From: Treponema sp.
Lineage (GTDB): Bacteria; Spirochaetota; Spirochaetia; Treponematales; Breznakiellaceae
Assembly (NCBI GenBank): GCA_031276615.1
Contig: JAISND010000069.1
Location: forward strand, 1-6,683
Direction of reading: 5' to 3'
DNA: 6,683 nt
The notes under the pieces are model-generated. The model had not been told where the DNA came from. It saw only the letters and a list, made by a program, of their open reading frames with translations, and ran no database searches. How positions within the stretch are numbered: position 1 is the stretch's first letter; every line of letters starts with the position of its first letter. Both the position numbers and the translations under genes were made by a program. Of this stretch, positions 5,212-6,683 are shown piece after piece.

Positions 5212-6683
5212 ATGAGCGATCGGCCTGACGATCCCCCAAAGGATAAAAAAAAACAGAAAGGCGGGGGCCCCCAGTTACCCTTCGGCGGTCCCCGGCTGCC
5301 GGACATGAAGCCCTTCGGCGGATGGAAATTTTCCATCATCTATATAATTGTCCTTGTTATCGGGATGAGCCTTTTCAACTATGTGTTTCTCAACCGGATG
5401 AATCCCGCTATTGATTTTTCCGAGTTCAAGGCGCGTATTGCCAGCGGCGAAATAAAACGGGTGGAGCTGACCGATTCCTACTTTACCGGCTATACCACTA
5501 CCACGCCGCGCCGGGAATCCCACGCGCCCTTTCGCAGCCCCTATCTTCCCGCGCCGGAACCGGTGTACCGCACTGTTCCCATCAACGATCCCGAAATCAT
5601 CAAGTTGATGGACGAAAAAAACGTCGCCTACTTCGCGGTTTCCCGTGAAGGCAGCACGATCCTCAACATCATTTTTTCCTGGGTACTGCCCATCGCCTTT
5701 TTCTTCTTCATCTGGCGTTTCCTCATGAAGCGGCTGGGCAATATGGGCGGAAATGTCCTTTCGGTCGGCCAGAACCGGGCGGTAATTGTTGCCGAAGGCG
5801 ATATTGTTACCCGTTTCAACGATGTGGCCGGCGTGGACGAAGCGAAGGAAGAGCTTGTTGAAGTTGTGGATTTCCTCAAGAACCCCCAGAAGTACACCGA
5901 CATCGGCGGCAAGATACCCAAGGGCGTGCTGCTGGTAGGCCCCCCCGGCACGGGCAAGACCCTGCTTGCCAGAGCCGTCGCCGGCGAGGCCGGCGTTTCC
6001 TTTTTTCGCATGAGCGGCGCCGATTTCGTAGAGATGTTTGTCGGCGTGGGCGCGGCCAGGGTACGGGATCTTTTCAAACAGGCCAGGGACAAGGCGCCCT
6101 GTATCATCTTCATTGACGAACTGGACGCCATCGGCAAGAGCAGGATCAACAACGTTGCCGGCGGCAACGATGAACGGGAGCAGACCCTCAACCAGCTCCT
6201 GGTCGAAATGGACGGCTTTGACGGCACATCGGGCCTTATCATCCTTGCGGCCACCAACCGCCCCGACGTGCTTGATCCCGCCCTGCTCCGTCCCGGCCGC
6301 TTTGACCGGCAGGTACTTGTTGACCGGCCTGATCTCAGGGGGCGCGAGGAGATTCTGAGAATTCATTCCAGGGGAGTAAAGCTGTCGCCCCAGGTGGACC
6401 TTGCGGTTGTCGCCAGGATAACCTCGGGCTTTTCAGGCGCGGATTTGGCCAACATCGTGAATGAAGCCGCCCTTCTTGCGGTCAGGGCGGGCAGAAAAAT
6501 GGTGGAACAGCGGGATTTTGACGAGGCCATTGAAAAGACCGTCGCCGGTTTGCAGAAGAAAACAAGGGTGCTTAAACCGGAGGAACGAAGGCTTACCGCA
6601 TACCATGAAACAGGGCACGCCCTGGTGGCGGCCTTTACCCCCAACGCCGATCCTGTCCAGAAAATTTCGATAATTCCCCGGGG
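5212..6683 (+). CDS. ftsH: ATP-dependent zinc metalloprotease FtsH (3' end beyond the window)
   Basis: The first 490 codons of this membrane-anchored AAA+ protease are visible, out of a usual 600-700. It degrades membrane and regulatory proteins as a hexamer. Features in order: a hydrophilic Pro/Gly/Lys-rich N-terminal extension (1-37), TM1 (about 40-60), an extracytoplasmic domain (about 61-148), TM2 (about 150-168), and a AAA module. The module has Walker A G-P-P-G-T-G-K-T (243-250), pore motif M-F-V-G (275-278), Walker B I-I-F-I-D-E (298-303), Asn349, and the second region of homology with arginine fingers Arg360 and Arg363 (L-R-P-G-R-F-D-R). The peptidase zinc motif is H-E-T-G-H (465-469), where many FtsH proteins have H-E-A-G-H. 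The third zinc ligand lies outside the window. The ATG at 5212 follows AGGAAGGAG (5197-5205). E. coli FtsH begins almost directly with TM1, so the 37-residue extension is notable. The gene appears to have its own promoter. Confidence 0.97.
   Translation, partial: MSDRPDDPPKDKKKQKGGGPQLPFGGPRLPDMKPFGGWKFSIIYIIVLVIGMSLFNYVFLNRMNPAIDFSEFKARIASGEIKRVELTDSYFTGYTTTTPRRESHAPFRSPYLPAPEPVYRTVPINDPEIIKLMDEKNVAYFAVSREGSTILNIIFSWVLPIAFFFFIWRFLMKRLGNMGGNVLSVGQNRAVIVAEGDIVTRFNDVAGVDEAKEELVEVVDFLKNPQKYTDIGGKIPKGVLLVGPPGTGKTLLARAVAGEAGVSFFRMSGADFVEMFVGVGAARVRDLFKQARDKAPCIIFIDELDAIGKSRINNVAGGNDEREQTLNQLLVEMDGFDGTSGLIILAATNRPDVLDPALLRPGRFDRQVLVDRPDLRGREEILRIHSRGVKLSPQVDLAVVARITSGFSGADLANIVNEAALLAVRAGRKMVEQRDFDEAIEKTVAGLQKKTRVLKPEERRLTAYHETGHALVAAFTPNADPVQKISIIPR

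Noticed and set aside
5275..6366. 363-codon open frame on the minus strand inside ftsH
   Set aside because: It is fully antisense to a certain ftsH reading frame with complete Walker and zinc motifs. High GC and codon bias create long antisense frames, and its translation shows no recognisable domain or SD.

Overview
The window is a GC-rich bacterial chromosomal segment holding housekeeping genes, with no plasmid, phage, IS or CRISPR signature. The mix is an SppA-type protease, a CCA-transferase/poly(A)-polymerase-like HD protein, an alkyltransferase-like protein, a PPOX-family flavin-fold protein, an exported metallo-beta-lactamase-fold hydrolase, and FtsH with a hydrophilic N-terminal extension. 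It looks to me like a spirochaete of the Treponema group. That assignment is an impression from protein style and intergenic hairpins, not something the sequence proves.

Layout. Positions 1-59 may hold the first codons of a leftward gene that leaves the window. A divergent intergenic region (60-191) carries a plausible promoter for a two-gene rightward unit: sppA (192-1952), then the HD-domain gene (1965-3239) after a 12-base gap. The HD gene converges on a leftward ATL gene (3628-3236), and the two stop codons share one TTAA. To the right is a 144-base divergent region with a near-consensus rightward promoter (3632-3660). It is followed by a leader of about 105 bases with a terminator-like hairpin, a second hairpin with alternative pairings, and a Shine-Dalgarno sequence that can sit in a hairpin loop. 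That leader precedes a second unit: PPOX-fold protein (3773-4168) and exported MBL-fold hydrolase (4188-5039). After a long hairpin (5085-5120) and a probable promoter comes ftsH, from 5212 to the right edge. It is open at the edge, so its last part, including the distal zinc ligand, is not visible.

How the genes relate. SppA and FtsH are both membrane-associated proteases, cleaving signal-peptide remnants and degrading membrane proteins respectively, but they lie in separate transcription units here. The ATL protein probably binds alkylated guanine in DNA without repairing it, because the acceptor cysteine is replaced by tryptophan. The HD protein keeps its phosphohydrolase-type residues but has lost nucleotidyltransferase motifs, so it is unlikely to be the cell's working CCA-adding enzyme. 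The PPOX and MBL proteins are probably co-transcribed; their substrates cannot be read from sequence.

Most distinctive points: (1) the degenerate nucleotidyltransferase head on an intact HD domain; (2) the structured leader before the PPOX-MBL unit; (3) two intergenic hairpins that look like long and short forms of one dispersed repeat; (4) the shared-stop convergent overlap, next to an 11-base tandem duplication in the ATL tail. I see no tRNA, rRNA, mobile element or CRISPR array, and no gene-free stretch longer than 300 bases.
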